Both the position numbers and the translations under genes were made by a program. From assembly GCA_018820855.1 (NCBI GenBank), contig JAHJNL010000055.1, positions 1 to 64,000 of the forward strand: a DNA stretch of 64,000 nt, given 5' to 3'. This stretch comes from Pseudomonadota bacterium. Lineage in GTDB: Bacteria > Desulfobacterota > Desulfobulbia > Desulfobulbales > Desulfocapsaceae. The notes beneath the pieces were generated by a model that was given only the letters and a program-made list of their open reading frames with translations, ran no database searches and had not been told where the DNA came from. Below are positions 63,582 through 64,000 of this stretch, piece by piece. Every line of letters starts with the position of its first letter. Within the stretch, counting starts at the first letter, position 1.

Positions 63582-64000
63582 ATGCCTCCATTGGTATCCA
63601 CCCAGACCTTGACCTCTGACAAAAACAGGATCCTCCCTAGGATGCGAAGCAAATACCCTATCGTTGCAGCCTCTCATTTTTTTCAGCCCTGGTGCCTGGC
63701 AACCTCGTTGTTTTTCTTTGTCCTGTATCTCTGGACTTTTCTCCCGGCAATCAGCTTCGCAGGTGAAGCGTTTCCCCGCTACCCCGTCATTGAAAATAAT
63801 GTCCGCTTCTGGGAAAAAATATACCATCAGTATTCCACCAGTCAGGCCGTGGTGCATGATTCTTATGACCTCTCAAAAATATATGCAGTTCTCCCCATCA
63901 TTGACCAGCGAATTCCCGGTGCTGCAAAAATCAACGCTCCAATTTTCAAGGCCGTGAAAAAGAAATATGCCAGGATCCTGGATGAACTTGCCAGGGGTGT
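63582..64000 (+). CDS. Lytic murein transglycosylase MltD-like (partial)
   Basis: The frame runs from ATG 63582 to the end of the window (139 codons); ATG 63642 is an alternative start and neither has a good ribosome site. A hydrophobic segment (about residues 42-56) ends near SFAGE, a signal peptide-like cleavage. It is followed by FPRYPVIENNVRFWEKIYHQYSTSQAVVHDS and IYAVLPI, the start of MltD-type transglycosylases. The catalytic domain and LysM repeats should lie beyond the window. Confidence 0.7.
   Translation, partial: MPPLVSTQTLTSDKNRILPRMRSKYPIVAASHFFQPWCLATSLFFFVLYLWTFLPAISFAGEAFPRYPVIENNVRFWEKIYHQYSTSQAVVHDSYDLSKIYAVLPIIDQRIPGAAKINAPIFKAVKKKYARILDELARG

Noticed and set aside
1-64000. 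CRISPR array, rRNA, tRNA or insertion sequence
   Set aside because: No regularly spaced repeats, transposase genes or conserved RNA signatures were seen by eye; a covariance-model or tRNAscan run would be decisive.

Overview
The window looks like a chromosomal segment of an anaerobic, Gram-negative member of the Desulfobacterota, most like the Desulfobulbales (sulfate reducers or sulfur disproportionators). This is inferred from gene content, not from a marker gene: futalosine-pathway menaquinone genes (mqnB, mqnD), a DUF3786 iron-sulfur protein, RNase Y beside zapA/zapB, a yicC-remA-gmk cluster, many sigma54-type response regulators, and outer-membrane functions (LolA, Pal, Skp, heptose kinase). 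No rRNA, tRNA, CRISPR array, insertion sequence or phage gene was seen.

Layout. 1-3.5 kb: partial mobB-mobA fusion, mqnD, mqnB (minus), then queA (plus). 3.6-15.7 kb: a signalling island. A minus-strand operon encodes a UspA protein, an unknown tail-anchored protein, a Ser/Thr kinase-Usp fusion, a metallophosphoesterase and a membrane Ser/Thr kinase-like protein with a CxxCH sensor domain. It lies beside a YeiH-type transporter and two small membrane proteins. Divergent from these is a histidine kinase/sigma54 regulator pair whose kinase carries the same CxxCH sensor domain. 15.8-18.5 kb: fmdB-like, mucR-like, murI, lolA. 18.6-29.3 kb: a second two-component system, a divergent sigma54 control region with a 29-bp perfect inverted repeat, a 38-codon gene, an SLC13/TrkA-C transporter, NhaD, a Lon protease with an internal response-regulator receiver domain, and a sigma54-driven uspA plus small membrane gene. 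29.7-38.3 kb: accessory genes (B12-type radical SAM protein, lipoprotein, zinc-ribbon proteins, TetR/MFS pair, ACR3, pentapeptide protein). 38.5-42.9 kb: ABC export system (ATPase, FtsX-type permease, HlyD adaptor). 43.3-64 kb: mostly housekeeping (S1-domain protein, hybrid kinase lacking its phospho-acceptor His, rlmB, gmk, remA-like, yicC, hldE kinase domain, DUF3786, skp, pal, glucan phosphorylase, radical SAM, Fur-like regulator, tyrS, rny, probable 6S RNA, zapA, zapB, NUDIX, partial MltD-like).

How it fits together. Two stress-signalling systems stand out. In the first, a paralogous periplasmic heme-type sensor domain is wired both to a His kinase and to a Ser/Thr kinase-like protein, around a putative anion exporter; sulfite or redox sensing is an inference. 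In the second, four sigma54-type promoters occur in the window and three of them (HK/RR, 38-aa gene/SLC13, uspA) have TGTTGCA-N3-TGCAACA-like sites centred about 106, 117 and 128 bp from the -24 GG. The steps are about one helical turn, so one enhancer-binding protein, probably the adjacent response regulator, may control the whole group. The receiver-Lon fusion sits inside this cluster and could be a phosphorylation-gated protease.
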